Origin: Ectobius pallidus
Taxonomy: Eukaryota > Arthropoda > Insecta > Blattodea > Ectobiidae
Length of the DNA stretch: 64,000 nt
Assembly (NCBI GenBank): GCA_964059195.1
Contig: CAXKWD010000006.1
Coordinates: 6,068,530 to 6,132,529 of the forward strand
Direction of reading: 5' to 3'
Below are positions 1 through 11,673 of this stretch, piece after piece. The translations under genes were made by a program, and so were the position numbers. Position 1 is the first letter of the stretch. The number at the start of each line of letters is the position of its first letter. The notes under the pieces were generated by a model. It searched no databases and was not told where the DNA came from. It worked only from the letters and a program-made list of their open reading frames with translations.

Positions 1-960
1 GGGCATCCGTCCGTGAGGAGAAAATTGTAGGGAACTCAGGTAGAATTAATAGGTTTCGGAGGACCAGGTGATTTACACCAATTAAGATTACACAAGGAGA
101 TAATGAACTGTAGGTAGCTGGAACAGGGATCAACGGAATGCAATGTTGGAAACAAACCTTTTTTCATGTAATAAACTATGGACATTTATTCTCACAACAT
201 ATAGGTAAATAATGCACTTGAAAAACTAATAGAAACACTGAAACAAGAGATATAATGAATCTAAGATAGGTGCACTTGCACTGCACAATGGAATGTGAGT
301 TGGCGCGAACTTGGAACACACGTGGTGATAATTTCTCGTTATTTATCCCAGCAAGGTAAATTATATATGAAACTGATCGTAAGGATCGCTGTATTACTTA
401 TAATATGATTTAACACTGAAACTTTGACTATAATGCACTTTATAGCCGAACTATTGTGATCGCTTGGATTGCACAACGTTGCCGAACTGATACAATAACT
501 TTTAGACTGATCTAAGAAGCCGATAATACTGAATCTACTGTAATCAGTGTAGATTAATTAATAACACACGATAATACTTGTAAATGGAAGCATTATGTAT
601 TTATTCGCTATTAAATAGAAAACCTCTGTTCTATTGTCTGAAATTGGCGCTATTCTCGCGAGCGATCCAGCACGTCTCTCATGCGTGGATGCTTGTAGCT
701 AACTGAGTTCTAACATGACGCTGTGATGTCATGCTGCCGCTAAATCTGCACCTGCCGATGAAAGGGAATTCACAGAAATAGGCGGAATTATACTAATATC
801 AATGCGCTGAGAGAGCTGATTCAGCAATGTTATATTGAGCGGAGCATTTGAATATACACTCATACTAGACAAGTAGAAAAATGCTAGTGGAACCTACAGC
901 TTGCGTGAACAGTGATATCTTGACAATGATACACTCACATAAAAATAAATTAAAAATAAA
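1..960. other. Intergenic DNA, no gene recognised
   Basis: AT-rich sequence without a convincing reading frame. A slightly GC-richer stretch lies at about 640-770. Open frames here are short and show no family motif. A decayed LTR or UTR cannot be excluded, but no matching second copy is in the window. Confidence 0.6.
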
Positions 961-964
961 AATC

Positions 965-1065
965 CATGTGAAGTTGGCCTGCTCCGGGAATTTAACCTGG
1001 AACCTCCAGAATACGAATCCAAGACGTTACCATTTCGGCAATCTCGCTCAGTTAAACGGTTTGGT
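965..1065 (-). repeat. tRNA-derived SINE-like sequence (family C)
   Basis: Read on the minus strand this has a tRNA-like order: an A-box-like GAGATTGCCGAAATGGTAACG region, an anticodon-arm-like CGTCTTGG segment and a degenerate B-box-like stretch (GGTTCCAGGTTAAATTCC). A second copy on the plus strand at 36239-36333 shares GAGATGGTAACGTCTTGG and TTCTGGAG. In both places it lies downstream of the same tandem repeat, so it may be the tail of a composite element. It is too diverged to be a working tRNA. Confidence 0.55.
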
Positions 1066-1343
1066 TTGATAACTATATGTGAAGGAATAGTGTTATTTGT
1101 CAAAGCTAAATGTATTCCAACTTGAAATTCTTAAAATATATCAACGTTTCACAAGATGCAGTAGCAAAGAACTCCGCTAATTATTTCACAGTAATATACC
1201 TTATGTAGGCCTATATAATAGCATTAATGTAGTACTCAATTTAAACTTGATCAACGATATAAACAAACATCTTACTGCATTGGAATCAAAGCCCTCGTGA
1301 TTAGAAATGCGGCATTGTAGTATAGACATGATTTTTAAAAAAT

Positions 1344-1725
1344 GTGAACTTCAATGAGTCGTTACTCTGGTACCTGTCAACAAATTTGGTCCAAAATAAA
1401 CAGGCTTCTTGCTATGGACATTATAAATGGGGATACCAAGTTTCAGGAAAATGTGATGAAGCATACCGGTATTTGAGTTATCGCGCCTTTCTGATGTATT
1501 ACCACAATAAGGCACTAAATTGGGCATTATTCCGGTACCGCCAACCGATTTGGTCCAATATAAATAGACGTATTCCCATGGACATTATAAATGCGTATAC
1601 CAAGTTATATGAAAATCCGATAATGCGTATTTGAGTATTCGCGCGAACAGACACACGGATAGACGGGCAGACATTTTCCCGTTCCCCACAATCTCATAAA
1701 GTATCATGGCACTTAATAACATGAT
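1344..1725 (-). repeat. Composite tandem repeat, about two 150-bp monomers
   Basis: On the minus strand it begins GTTATTAAGTGCCATGATAC, then a head rich in GTCTGCCCGTC, then two monomers containing AACTTGGTATACGCATTTA, ATAATGTCCATGG and AAATCGGTTGGCGGTACCGG. The same head and monomers recur on the plus strand at 35257-36110 with about five monomers. The unit looks like a dispersed repeat with a variable internal array. No protein is apparent. The head matches the sequence flanking the transposon at 31997-35256 and so acts as its empty site. Confidence 0.75.
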
Positions 1726-2224
1726 TATTTTCTACATTTTAATAAATATTAGCAAAGAAATTATCCTTAAAACTCAGGCCATTGATTATTAAAAGCCTAT
1801 GCATCCCTTCTGAGGCAAACTTAATAATTAATTGCATCAGAACATAAAATCCATTTTTCGTTAAGAGTGCTCATTATTACCCTATAAATGTATTTCTTAT
1901 TTTTGTAAAAATCGAACGATATCTCATATCGATTAAACGCACAAACTATCGATTCCAAATTTTTCTGACCGTTCCCTTAGTCCAAAACACGGAGACGCCG
2001 TGCTTGCGGTGTCGTATGGGAAACAGATGAAGCCAATGACCACGCCCCCTTAGAGGACCAAAAGGGAGGCTTGCTATATACAATAGCACACAAATACTCC
2101 GAAGTTTCACGGGTTATAACAACGTAACGGTAGGGAAAATATGTAATATCCCAATTTCATATATTAACTACATACTCTGACATCATAATAATCCTGGTAG
2201 TAAGCATTAACCTATCTCGGAAGA
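1726..2224. other. Intergenic DNA between two repeats
   Basis: AT-rich DNA without a gene. The last bases before 2225 (AGA) are the target duplication of the following element. Confidence 0.5.
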
Positions 2225-3871
2225 TAGTCCAGTCAATGAATGCCGAAAAGGGGCGTGTAGAGGACATGGAAGGGGGGGAGAATTTTTTTCTTCAGGAATG
2301 TGTTGGGGGTAGTTAGGAGGTAAACATACTAAAAGTCCCCACCCCTAGCCCTTCCGCTTCAGGGGTGGAAGGGGGTGGAAAAGGCACTTCTTTTGGTTTT
2401 TTGCTTATAACTTGAAAAAGATGAGTCATAGTGAAAATATATTTATATATTAAATTAAAGCTGATGGAATTCCCTACAAATTTGTTTATATGCATTGTTG
2501 TCGTATCTAAAACTGTTTAACGAGATACAAGCTCTTGAATATCGCCAATTTTCCGAAAATTTAAATTTACCTCATGTTTTTTGTTAAATTTGTCCCTCTA
2601 TCTCCTCAGCCTTTCGGTTTACAGCAAAGTTGTCAGGAAAAGAGTTGTAGAGCATTAAATTGTCTTTAAATACGTATATAGATATTTAATGTATCTTTAA
2701 CAAGACAAAAGTTACGGTAATTTTAAATTCTGGGGTCAATTTTGTGATTTCTCAAGAAAATTGCACAATTGTTATTTCGCAATTCAACAGATATATATAT
2801 ATAAACATATATACATACGTATACATATATATACATATTATATATTTTAATAAAGTTCCGCCTTAACCCTTAACATAAAACTTAACTTATCTGGATCAAC
2901 TCAAAATCAGTTTTTATAAGATAGACACAAATATAAAATATTGTTGTCAAATAAAGGTCACAATTATGTAGAAGAAATTTCTTAATTATATATATATAAT
3001 TATGAAGAGTATAAGTAATCAGTATACTAAGGTTAAGGCTAAAAATACTATTTATTTGAACAATTAACATATTCGAGTGAACAGCATATAGATTTAGGGG
3101 GAGTTCGCATAACCAAAAACATATTGCTAAACTCTCAACGTGGCTAGAAAATCATCCTCCCTTTCCTGAAACCAGTGATATCATGTCGATAGCTAAAGGG
3201 GTGGTGGGAGATAATAAAGTCAACTGCTATGCTGCTGCAACTTGCGGTAGGCAAGCAATGAATAAAATGGTAGAATTGCCATTTTCAGATATCAAGTTGT
3301 CACGCAAAGACAAGGCACTCCCTATTTCCTCTGTTACTTCATCCATCAATATCCTTGACGAAAATGTTTCAGTAGACCCTTTCCTACTCTTCCAAAGGAT
3401 TTCCATTAGCAAAAAAAGTGATGAAGACTTGAAGGATTATTTACGATACGAATTGGCTCCATTTCCCTTAGTCCTCTTCAATGAAGGTGGTATGAGAAAA
3501 ACCAACAAATCTGTCCTGTACAAACTGTTTGAATCAACTGACGAGACCATACATTTACCAAACTTTGATGTAGTTATTGATGGGGGATTTCTCATACATA
3601 AAGTAATCTGGCAAAAAGGATCCTCAGTCTCCGCAATTTGTGATGGATACGTCAAATTCGTCAAGACCCACTACCCTGGGAGGAGATGCACTGTAGTGTT
3701 CGATGGATACAGCAACTCACCAAGCAGCACTAAGGCGGCCGAACAAGGAAGACGCTACCGAATGAGAATGTAGGAAGACATCAATTTCAATCTGGACACC
3801 GAAATAACAGTGAATGCAGAACTGTTCCTCTCCAATCCGCACAATAAAGACAGACTGATCAACCTACTGAG

Positions 3872-6800
3872 GGGTCATTCCATGTCAAGTGAACCAATTT
3901 TTTGTCAATTTTGAACATGACCATCTCCGATTTTAGTCATACTTGGTTGTCATGAAGTACCACCTGAGATATGTTAAAGTGCAAAATATCAGATTTTTAT
4001 GTGTTGTAGTTTTCCAGTTATACCCTTCTGAAATATGGAAAAAAAACAAATTTTCTGCATAAGTGCAATCACAAAATGACGCATAAATCAAGCTGGAATT
4101 GACATAGATGAGTGGGAAAAGTACCAAAATGTAGCTTATATTATGAGCTTTAATTTGATATGTCACACGAGTACTTTCGAAAAAAAAATATTTTCAAGGT
4201 TACCCCCAAAAAATTTGAAAACTGAATTTTTCAAAAACCTATATTTTGAAAATTTTGAAAAAAATCTCACAGAAACATACATATTTCAGCATCATGTCCT
4301 ACAAGTTTTGTTATGGGATCGAAATGGGATCATATTTTTTTACATTTATAACAAATACTATGCACGCTGGGTAAGAATATATGGCACCGTAATCTTGCAC
4401 TTAATTCTAAAATTTCATTACAATCAAAAAGAAAAACTTACAGAAAACATGTTACCTTCCCTTCTTCAATGACAAAAACGTGAATTTATTGTCTACAGTA
4501 ATTTTCTAGAGCCATGGTTGCCGCATCCATCTCTTCCTTCGAGAGGTAATAACTACGGCCAGTGGGACATGTAGGTTGCACAAGGGTGAGGATCTGAGAG
4601 AGAGGCACAGTCAGTTTATTTGGACAGTCACTTTTGAAAGTAAATGATGGAGAAGGACCTGCAGGGTGCAGAAACATCAGTTCCACTATCTGTGCTGTCT
4701 CATTTTTGTCCACAACTACACCAAGCCACCAATGATTGTTGTTCTCACATGTAACATATCCTTTTACTTCTGCTAGCTTCAGCCTCTGTTGCACACGTGG
4801 TCCTAACACTGAAAAAGTGGATGACTGTTCACTTCTTGAAAATACCTTTGTCAACAACACTTTATCTGACAATGGGATGAAACTGTGGAACTTCTGTGTG
4901 CCTGGTATTGCTTTTGTAGACAGAAATCTGTCTGCAAGTATTTTTTCCTCTTTGTTGTATTGTGCTTCATTGAAGAAGAAGAACTGCATGGAGTCGATGT
5001 TTTCCTCACTCCATGTAAACAGCTGTGCTGGTGTCATGATTTGATGCTCGTATGGCCGCTGTAGGCTTGCCTTTCCTGCAAGTCTTTTCACAGTACCACC
5101 CAGACCGTCACATACTCCTTTCCCATGGGCTGTTGCATAGAAATGCCACTCTGCCTCAATTCCAAAATCATGAACATGGTGGCATAAGTTTGAAAAGTTT
5201 TTTCTGTTTTTAAATTGCGCAGCTGCACCATCTGAGAAGTAGTAAATTTTTTTCAAATCTCTAATTACTTCCAACTTCAAATGAGAGATAAGCCTTTTCT
5301 GGAATAAATGAACAGCAGTGGTGTCATGCTGTAGACATTCAGAGATACATACAATACTTTTGTAGTGTATATTATGATCATTGTAGTAGACTGCTATAGG
5401 AAAAATAGTTGCTTGATCATTGTTCCAATGAAAAGACTGGGCTTCATCCTGTAGTACAAACGAATAATTTTCTGCAAAGTCCATACATACCACAGCTTCA
5501 TTTACTCCAATATTCTGCTTCAAGTGATTATAATATTCTGCCTGTCTTCTTGCAATAAAAGAATGTCTCTTCAAAATCAACAACTGTTCACACAAAGTTT
5601 CTATAAACTCATCTGCAGTTTTGATGAAGGTTACTAAATTACATCTGTCAACAGAAACCCACTGCTTGTATGTAATGTTGTCCACCAGTTCATTATCTAG
5701 CAGCAACTGTAACTCATCTTTCAAATTATCTACACCTGGACATGAAGGACATTCATTAAGGTGGCATGCTGTGCCTGGCTCTTCACACATTAACTTCGCT
5801 AAACAGGAATTATAATTACTTATATCTGTGCCATCATTCAGTGTAATTTGTTTGGATTTCAACACTTGTAGCATTAATTTAACATTCTGATGCACTGTAC
5901 AAACGCATACTGTGTGGGTACCACTTCCTCCAGCCAAGACGCAATGTTTAGGTCGTAAATCAGCAAATTTCGAAAATCCAATCTTATCAGTAGGATTTTT
6001 GTTTTTGAACAGCTCGTACACTTCCTTCAAGTTGCCCATCACTAGCCTCTTCTGTACATGAATTCTACTACTGTCACCCGTTTTCACAGAAACAAAATCT
6101 TTTTTTCCAGGCATAAGACGGCTGACATCATCACTGTTGTAGAACCCTATTACCTTCTCAATCACAGATTCATTTAAAACCTTTCCTGGTTTAGGATTTG
6201 GTGTTGCCAGAATACCCTTCGCTTTCACCAATGCTTTAGCTTTTCTTGCCATTCTGTTGCTAACCTGAAATTCATTTTGTATTTCACTGCATGACCAGCT
6301 TTTAGGTAGTACTGTTAAAATTTGCAATTTTTCACTAACACTTATATTTTCTTCTTGAAACTTTTCTTTTAGCTGACAAATGACTTCACATGATTCTGAT
6401 TTATGGTCAACAGTTTTCTCTGTATTTGTACTTGCTGCTGTTAGTACCTTTTCTGTCAAACATTTTTTTATTTTACTGTATTTTTTATCACAGTATGATT
6501 TCATTTGCAACTTCCTCTTAGCAACAGGTGACTCCTCTAGAGAGCTTAGAGACTTATTAAGGTACTCTAAGGTAACATCTAAAGCTACAAATGATTCATC
6601 AACATTAGTAGGCCTAGTGGTATTGGCTACTGGTACTAAACAGTCATCTGTTGTATCTGTAACCTGTTTCTGCTTTGATAGTTCTTTCCTACAACTGTCA
6701 CAAATTTTCATACCTACCACAATGGTGTCAAACATGTCACACATCCAGTCAGTAACAGGCCTCACACTTCTTTTCACACCCTGATGTCTGTCTTTCTTGA

Positions 6801-7640
6801 AAGGGTTGCAGCAGAAAATCTTTGCTGTTTCACTTACTTTTTCAGCCATACTGGGGAAATACACAATGCCTATTTTAATCACTGAACCCACTACTTTACA
6901 TGCAGCAATACAGTCTTTGTACAGCCTTTGAAGAAAGGAAGCACACTGCATGAGAGTCAAGGCACAACTGAAGCCAGGTCCAACAGGTTACAACTTGCAT
7001 TCCCTGGCTGACTCACATGCTTGCAGACTGTGTTTACTCATACCCATTTGACCACTTGCACAAGTTGGTATATGCATGTTGGTAAACAACTCCCTGGACA
7101 AAGGAATGGATTTTAGAATTAAGTGCAATATTCCTGTGTCATATATTCTTACCCAGCGTGCATAGTATTTGTTATAAATGTAAAAAAATATGATCCCATT
7201 GCGATCCCTTATCAAAACTTGTAGGACATGATGCTGAAATATGTATGTTTCTATGAGAATTGTTTCAAAATTTTCAAAATATAGGTTTTTGAAAAATTCA
7301 GTTTTCAAATTTTTTTTGGGTAACCTTGAAAATATTTTTTTTCGAAAGTAGTCGTGTGACGTATCAAATTAAAGCTCATAATATAAGCTACATTTTGATA
7401 CTTTTCCCACTCATCTATGTCAATTCCAGCTTGATTTATGCGTCATTTTGTGATTGCACTTATGCAGAAAATTTGGTTTTTTTCCATATTTCAGAAGGGT
7501 ATAACTGGAAAACTACAACACATAAAAATCTGATATTTTGTACTTCAACATATCTCAGGTGGTACTTCATGACAACCAAGTATGACTAAAATCGGAGGTG
7601 GTCACGTTTTTCCATTGGTTCACTTGACATGGAATGACCC
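3872..7640 (-). mobile_element. Complete DDE-type DNA transposon, Sola-like, nested in XPG copy 1
   Basis: The element starts GGGTCATTCCATGTCAAGTG and ends with its reverse complement. The arms are about 550 bp (3872 to about 4420, and about 7100 to 7640) and are highly similar with scattered differences. TGAG at 3868-3871 and 7641-7644 is a 4-bp target duplication; because of a run of G, a 6-bp CTGAGG reading with a shorter terminus is also possible. It holds one intact transposase gene on the minus strand. Sola elements make 4-bp duplications, which is why Sola is suggested, but the superfamily is not certain from the termini alone. A shorter element with the same GGGTSATTC terminus lies at 12509-13612. 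Confidence 0.85.
4486..6951 (-). CDS. DDE/DDD-type transposase, intact, 821 codons
   Basis: A long uninterrupted frame on the minus strand. The first ATG is at 6951; the frame is open a little further upstream, to an in-frame TAA, without another ATG. The N-terminal third is lysine-rich and has a CDSC pair. The middle has a helix-turn-helix-like stretch (SEIQNEFQVSNRMARKAKAL) and a cysteine/histidine cluster (CVCTVHQN, CHLNECPSC). Three acidic blocks fit a catalytic core: CMDFAENYSF (D about 491), FSDGAAAQFKN (D about 574) and HGKGVCDGLGG (D about 615). The protein presumably cuts and joins the element's own ends in the nucleus. It is flanked on both sides by the element's arms. The lack of any stop or frameshift suggests recent activity. 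This kind of protein is widespread in arthropod and cnidarian genomes; the superfamily label is inference. Confidence 0.8.
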   Translation of the reverse strand: MQCASFLQRLYKDCIAACKVVGSVIKIGIVYFPSMAEKVSETAKIFCCNPFKKDRHQGVKRSVRPVTDWMCDMFDTIVVGMKICDSCRKELSKQKQVTDTTDDCLVPVANTTRPTNVDESFVALDVTLEYLNKSLSSLEESPVAKRKLQMKSYCDKKYSKIKKCLTEKVLTAASTNTEKTVDHKSESCEVICQLKEKFQEENISVSEKLQILTVLPKSWSCSEIQNEFQVSNRMARKAKALVKAKGILATPNPKPGKVLNESVIEKVIGFYNSDDVSRLMPGKKDFVSVKTGDSSRIHVQKRLVMGNLKEVYELFKNKNPTDKIGFSKFADLRPKHCVLAGGSGTHTVCVCTVHQNVKLMLQVLKSKQITLNDGTDISNYNSCLAKLMCEEPGTACHLNECPSCPGVDNLKDELQLLLDNELVDNITYKQWVSVDRCNLVTFIKTADEFIETLCEQLLILKRHSFIARRQAEYYNHLKQNIGVNEAVVCMDFAENYSFVLQDEAQSFHWNNDQATIFPIAVYYNDHNIHYKSIVCISECLQHDTTAVHLFQKRLISHLKLEVIRDLKKIYYFSDGAAAQFKNRKNFSNLCHHVHDFGIEAEWHFYATAHGKGVCDGLGGTVKRLAGKASLQRPYEHQIMTPAQLFTWSEENIDSMQFFFFNEAQYNKEEKILADRFLSTKAIPGTQKFHSFIPLSDKVLLTKVFSRSEQSSTFSVLGPRVQQRLKLAEVKGYVTCENNNHWWLGVVVDKNETAQIVELMFLHPAGPSPSFTFKSDCPNKLTVPLSQILTLVQPTCPTGRSYYLSKEEMDAATMALENYCRQ

Positions 7641-9570
7641 TGAGGTCTAAACTTGAGGAAAACGGCATCGCAACCCATCAAGCATCAGACGATGCTGATG
7701 TACTGATTGTAAGTACAGCTGTTTAACAATCAACTAGAGAAACAACTAATGTGTCTGTCATTGGGGAAGATGTTGATCTCGCATTGCTACTTACTGTAAA
7801 TACCCCACCCAATCACAATACTTTACTTATGAAACCAGGGAGAGGAAAAGTTGTAACCAATGTTTACTCCACCCGCCAAATGCAGCAGCTTGGTCTGAAA
7901 CAAATTCTGTTCCTGCATGCTTTTACTGGCTGCGATTCAACGTCAGCAACATTCCGAAAGAGTAAACTTGGTTTTGTCAAACTCTACCAAAAGCACCGAG
8001 ATATTCGTAGAGCAGCCGAAGTATTTTACAACCCTTCCTCCTCACAAGTTCAAATTGAGGAAGCTGGACGAACGTGCATGCTAAGATGGTATGGCGCAAA
8101 GGAGAGCTCCCTTAACACCTACCGTTACCATTCATTTCTAAAATCGATGTTCAATGTAAAACCTGATCTCTCGTCACTTCCACCAAGCGAGGGGGCAACG
8201 AAAGAACACGCCTTTCGGACATACCACCAAGTGCAGCTCTGGTTAGGAAACCAATTACCCCCAGAGTTATGTGGTTGGGAACGCAAGGGAACTCATCTTG
8301 CTCCAATGCCGACCAAAGACCCAGCAGCACCACAAGAAATTTTAAGCAAGATTTTTTGTAAATGCACCAAGGATTGTAGCAGTCTTAAATGCGGCTGCAA
8401 GAAAGTTTCGTTAAACTGTTCCCCTTTATGCCAAAACTGCCAGGGGAACTGCTTGAACAAGGCACCTTTAATGGACGAAGACGACGATGAGGAAAAAATG
8501 GAGCCCATCCAAACATCCCCTGCAGACGCTGAATCCGATATCAAAAATCTGATGAAGATAACGGAGATTCTCAGCTCCTGCTACATTCAGTTGTGGAGAT
8601 GCAGCCAGAAGCCGGAATTTCTCGTCCCAAGAGAGCAAGGACAACATTAGTGCCTAGAATATACTGTATTTCTTTAATATTCGTAGCAAATGCACATTGA
8701 TTTATTTGTTTAATATATGCAATTTTTGTGTATTACTGTTCGTTACTATACAATCACCTTCTTCAACGATTTTCAAATTTTATACTTTCAAAATCTGGAA
8801 TTTCTTTCTAGTATTCTTTTTTCGAAATTAAACCATTTAAAAATTGTTAGAACTGTATAATTTGCCCATTCCTAATTATCATTACGAACTCTACAGAGAT
8901 GAAAGCGGTTTCTTGGATCCAGCGTGTTAAAACACACACATATGTTAATATATATAGTATGTATAGTGTGGGTATATATACGATGTATGTATGTATATAA
9001 CTTATATGTATATACATATCTTGAATTAGGAAACAACAAATGTAAAATTTTCTTGAAAATCACAAAATTTACCCCAAAATTTCAAATTACCATATCTTTT
9101 GTATTGTTGAAGATAAAGTAAATATGCATATACCCATTTAAAGAAAATTTAATGCTCTACAACTATTTTCCTGATGATTTTTCTGTGAAACGAAAGGCTG
9201 AGGAGTTAGAAGGACACATTTAACAAAAAACATGAGGTAAAATAAAGTTTTTGGAAAATTGGCGATTTTCAAGAGCTTATATCTCGAAAACAGTTTTAGA
9301 TACGACAACAATGCATATAAACAAACTTGTAGCAAATTTTATCAGCTTTAATTGAGTATATAAAAAGATTTTCACTAGGACTCACCTTTTTCAAGTTATA
9401 AGCAAAAAAACCTAAAAAGTGCCTTTTCCACCCCCTTCCACCCCTGAAGCGGAAGGGCTAGGGGTGGGGACTTTTAGTATGTTTACGTCCTAACTACCCC
9501 CAACACATTCCTGAAGAAAACAATTCTCCCCCCTTCCATGTCCTCTACAACCCCTTCGTTGACTGGACTA

Positions 9571-10357
9571 AGAGCCAAAAATGTAACTTTCAAATGAGCA
9601 ACTTTACATGTGCGAGTATAAATACTGAGTCAGAAAATGATTAAGTGACCGTGCGACTATGATAATTCAGATCGAGAAAAATATTCTGGACAGTTATATA
9701 GCTACACCATGTGGTTATTGACTCTATTAAACGCAATAAATGACAACTACTATAAATATTGGAAATCTAAAGCAATAAATTACTTAGTATTACTAATAAT
9801 TCAGATAAATGCACTTTATTTGATTAATTACAAGTAGCCTAAGGCAGTTATAAAGAAAATGCATCAATAATTAGCAGCCTAGTGTAAAGTACAAGTAAAT
9901 TATGCTCAGCAATTATACCCATATTCATTCATCCCAAAAATTGACTATTTTCAGTACCTAAATTTTACAAAATTTACAAAAAATTATTAATTTTTAAGGT
10001 AATTTCATAGAATAGTGCACAACATGCACACATTTTCACTTCTGAATTGTTCAAAACAAATAAATTTATTAATAATAATATCAGAATAGCGCACAATGTG
10101 CATAGAAGTAAATTATGAACATAGTTCCGTTAAGGATATAGTTCTTTTGGTACATGTTCCTTCCCTGTCCAAAATCACGGATAAGTTATAAAATGGAAAT
10201 GCGCATATAGGCAAATTCTCAAGCAGTCATGGGTTTGCTAGGGGAACAAACTCATTTTCTAATCACTGCCCGTAAGATGTTGCATAATATTAACTTCATT
10301 TCCATTTCGTACTATTCATCAACTGCGTTCTTAACAGTTGTTTGTGAGTGATACAGA
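9571..10357. other. Upstream region of zinc-finger gene 1
   Basis: AT-rich sequence with no recognisable repeat or gene. It probably holds the promoter and 5' UTR of the gene at 10358. No confident TATA box, initiator or splice signals can be assigned. Confidence 0.4.
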
Positions 10358-11338
10358 ATGGAGGGTGCACTGAAATCTGAGGATATTAAGATTGAAATTA
10401 AGGAAGAGAATTCTCCAACACAACCAAAGTGTGAACCTGGTTCCTTTACATTCGTTTCAGTACAGACACAAATTAAACGTGAGAACACAGACAATACAGA
10501 TTCCTCAGAATGCTTCAACGAGATAGAGCAAGTTTCAGGAATTTCTGAAAGGAATAATGAAGAAGAGGATCAGCTAATGCAATCACACTCACCTGCTGTA
10601 TGTACAATCACATCCTCTGCTGGAAACAGTCAACACCTTAGTCAGACCCGAGACAAACCATTCTCGTGCGATATATGTACAAAGAAATTTACCCGAAGAG
10701 GTTATCTCAAATCCCATCTGCTCACCCACATTGGACAAGAACCATTTTCGTGTGATATCTGTGGAAAGAAATTTACCCAAAGTAGGAGTCTCAAAACACA
10801 TATGCTCATTCATTCTGGACATAAACCTTTTTCGTGCGATGTCTGTGCACAGAAATTTACCCAAAGAGGTAATCTCGAAAAACATCTGCTCACCCACACT
10901 GGAGAGAAGCCATTTTCATGTGATATATGTGCGAAGAATTTTGCCCAAATAGGTCATCTCAAAGCACATCTGCTCACCCACACAGGAGGTAACCCATTTT
11001 CTTGTGATATCTGTGGACAGAATTTTATCCAAAGAGGGCTTTTCAAAAGACATCAGCTCGCTCACATTGGACGGAAACCATTTACATGTAATATCTGTGC
11101 ACAGAAATTTACCCGAAGAGGAGATCTCGAAAAACATCTGCTCATTCACACTGGACAGAAACCATTTACGTGTGATATCTGTGCACGGAAATTTACACAA
11201 AGAGGGAATCTCAAAAAACATTTGCTCATTCATACTGGAGAGAAACCATTTACGTGTAATGTGTGTTCACAGAAATTTTCCCTAAGATGTAATCTCAAAA
11301 GACATCAGCTTTCGCATGAGAGGAAGAACTTTTCCTAA
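10358..11338 (+). CDS. C2H2 zinc-finger protein, eight fingers
   Basis: A 326-residue single-exon frame. The N-terminal 100 residues are acidic and contain KIEIKEE and a Ser-rich stretch ending SSAGNS. Eight tandem C2H2 fingers follow from about residue 104 to the end, each C-x2-C-x12-H-x3-H with TGEKPF- or TGQKPF-type linkers, for example CDICTKKFTRRGYLKSHLLTH. Such proteins bind DNA in the nucleus; the target cannot be read here. No ZAD or KRAB domain is seen. The protein shares the KIEIKEE start and SSAGNS spacer with the gene at 39618, so the two are paralogues of an expanded family. The frame is intact, and no poly-A tract follows the stop to suggest a retrocopy. The whole protein may include an upstream exon not visible here. 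Confidence 0.85.
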   Translation: MEGALKSEDIKIEIKEENSPTQPKCEPGSFTFVSVQTQIKRENTDNTDSSECFNEIEQVSGISERNNEEEDQLMQSHSPAVCTITSSAGNSQHLSQTRDKPFSCDICTKKFTRRGYLKSHLLTHIGQEPFSCDICGKKFTQSRSLKTHMLIHSGHKPFSCDVCAQKFTQRGNLEKHLLTHTGEKPFSCDICAKNFAQIGHLKAHLLTHTGGNPFSCDICGQNFIQRGLFKRHQLAHIGRKPFTCNICAQKFTRRGDLEKHLLIHTGQKPFTCDICARKFTQRGNLKKHLLIHTGEKPFTCNVCSQKFSLRCNLKRHQLSHERKNFS

Positions 11339-11673
11339 CGAACACAGAGTATTTGTCTTGCATGAAGCTGTTACAAACGAGCAAATAGACCAGTGAAGTT
11401 GAATGGTCGGTTTCTGTCTATAACCACAATTCTATCTGATAGACGTCAATCAATAGAAAAATATATCATTGTTCACTGTGCTGACAAATTTATCGTAAGA
11501 TTGTTAAACATAATAATAAGTTAATGAAATACGTGATATTACATTTTTAAATATTTTTACTACACATTTATGTTACCTTCATGTTTCCCATCTGCAAGTT
11601 ATTAAAAAATACAAACTCTTGTTATAGCCAATAATTTGGATAACATTTTACAGTTAATACAGGTTTGGGAAAA
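11339..11673. other. 3' flank of zinc-finger gene 1
   Basis: AT-rich DNA with several AATAAA-like stretches, probably the 3' UTR and downstream sequence. Nothing else recognised. Confidence 0.4.

Larger units (their letters stand above)
3101..8650 (+). pseudogene. XPG/FEN-like nuclease with Cys-rich tail, broken and split by a transposon
   Basis: The protein similarity begins in an open frame about 80 bases before the ATG at 3183, just after a possible splice acceptor (TTTAG). It runs to 3871, resumes at 7645 and ends at 8650. Motifs in order: DGGFLIHK, VFDGY, DADVLIV, GEDVDL and FTGCDSTS. These line up with the acidic metal-binding residues of FEN1/XPG nucleases (first Asp, FDG, EAE-like, ED.D, GCD). 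The C-terminus is cysteine-rich (CKCTKDC, CGCKK, CSPLCQNC). Damage seen: TAG at 3771-3773, a TAA near 7724 and the 3.8-kb insertion. Removing the insertion with one TGAG copy leaves the frame continuous across the joint. Relatives lie at 32678-34240 and 37260-37700. The role in transposition is inferred. Confidence 0.75.
2225..9570 (+). mobile_element. Long-TIR DNA transposon with XPG-like nuclease gene (copy 1)
   Basis: The ends are inverted copies. The left end begins TAGTCCAGTCAATGAA and the right end is its reverse complement with few changes. The arms match for about 550-600 bp (2225 to about 2790, and about 8990 to 9570), with shared landmarks such as the block GGAGGTAAACATACTAAAAG and a C-rich tract, then run into AT-rich microsatellite. 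The flanking AGA at 2222-2224 and 9571-9573 is a 3-bp target duplication. Without the nested transposon at 3872-7640 the element is about 3.6 kb and carries one gene, an XPG/FEN-like nuclease. The Academ superfamily is known for XPG domains and 3-4 bp duplications, so Academ-like is a reasonable hypothesis; no DDE transposase of its own is seen. Confidence 0.8.

Noticed and set aside
1..780. Possible solo LTR or LTR-element leader at the window start
   Set aside because: No second copy, target duplication or primer-binding site could be identified.
4736..6784. Plus-strand frames opposite the 821-codon transposase
   Set aside because: Antisense shadows of a long intact gene.
10589..11285. Several 70-105 codon frames antisense to, or in other frames of, zinc-finger gene 1
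   Set aside because: Periodic finger sequence produces shadow frames; their repetitive content mirrors the C2H2 frame.
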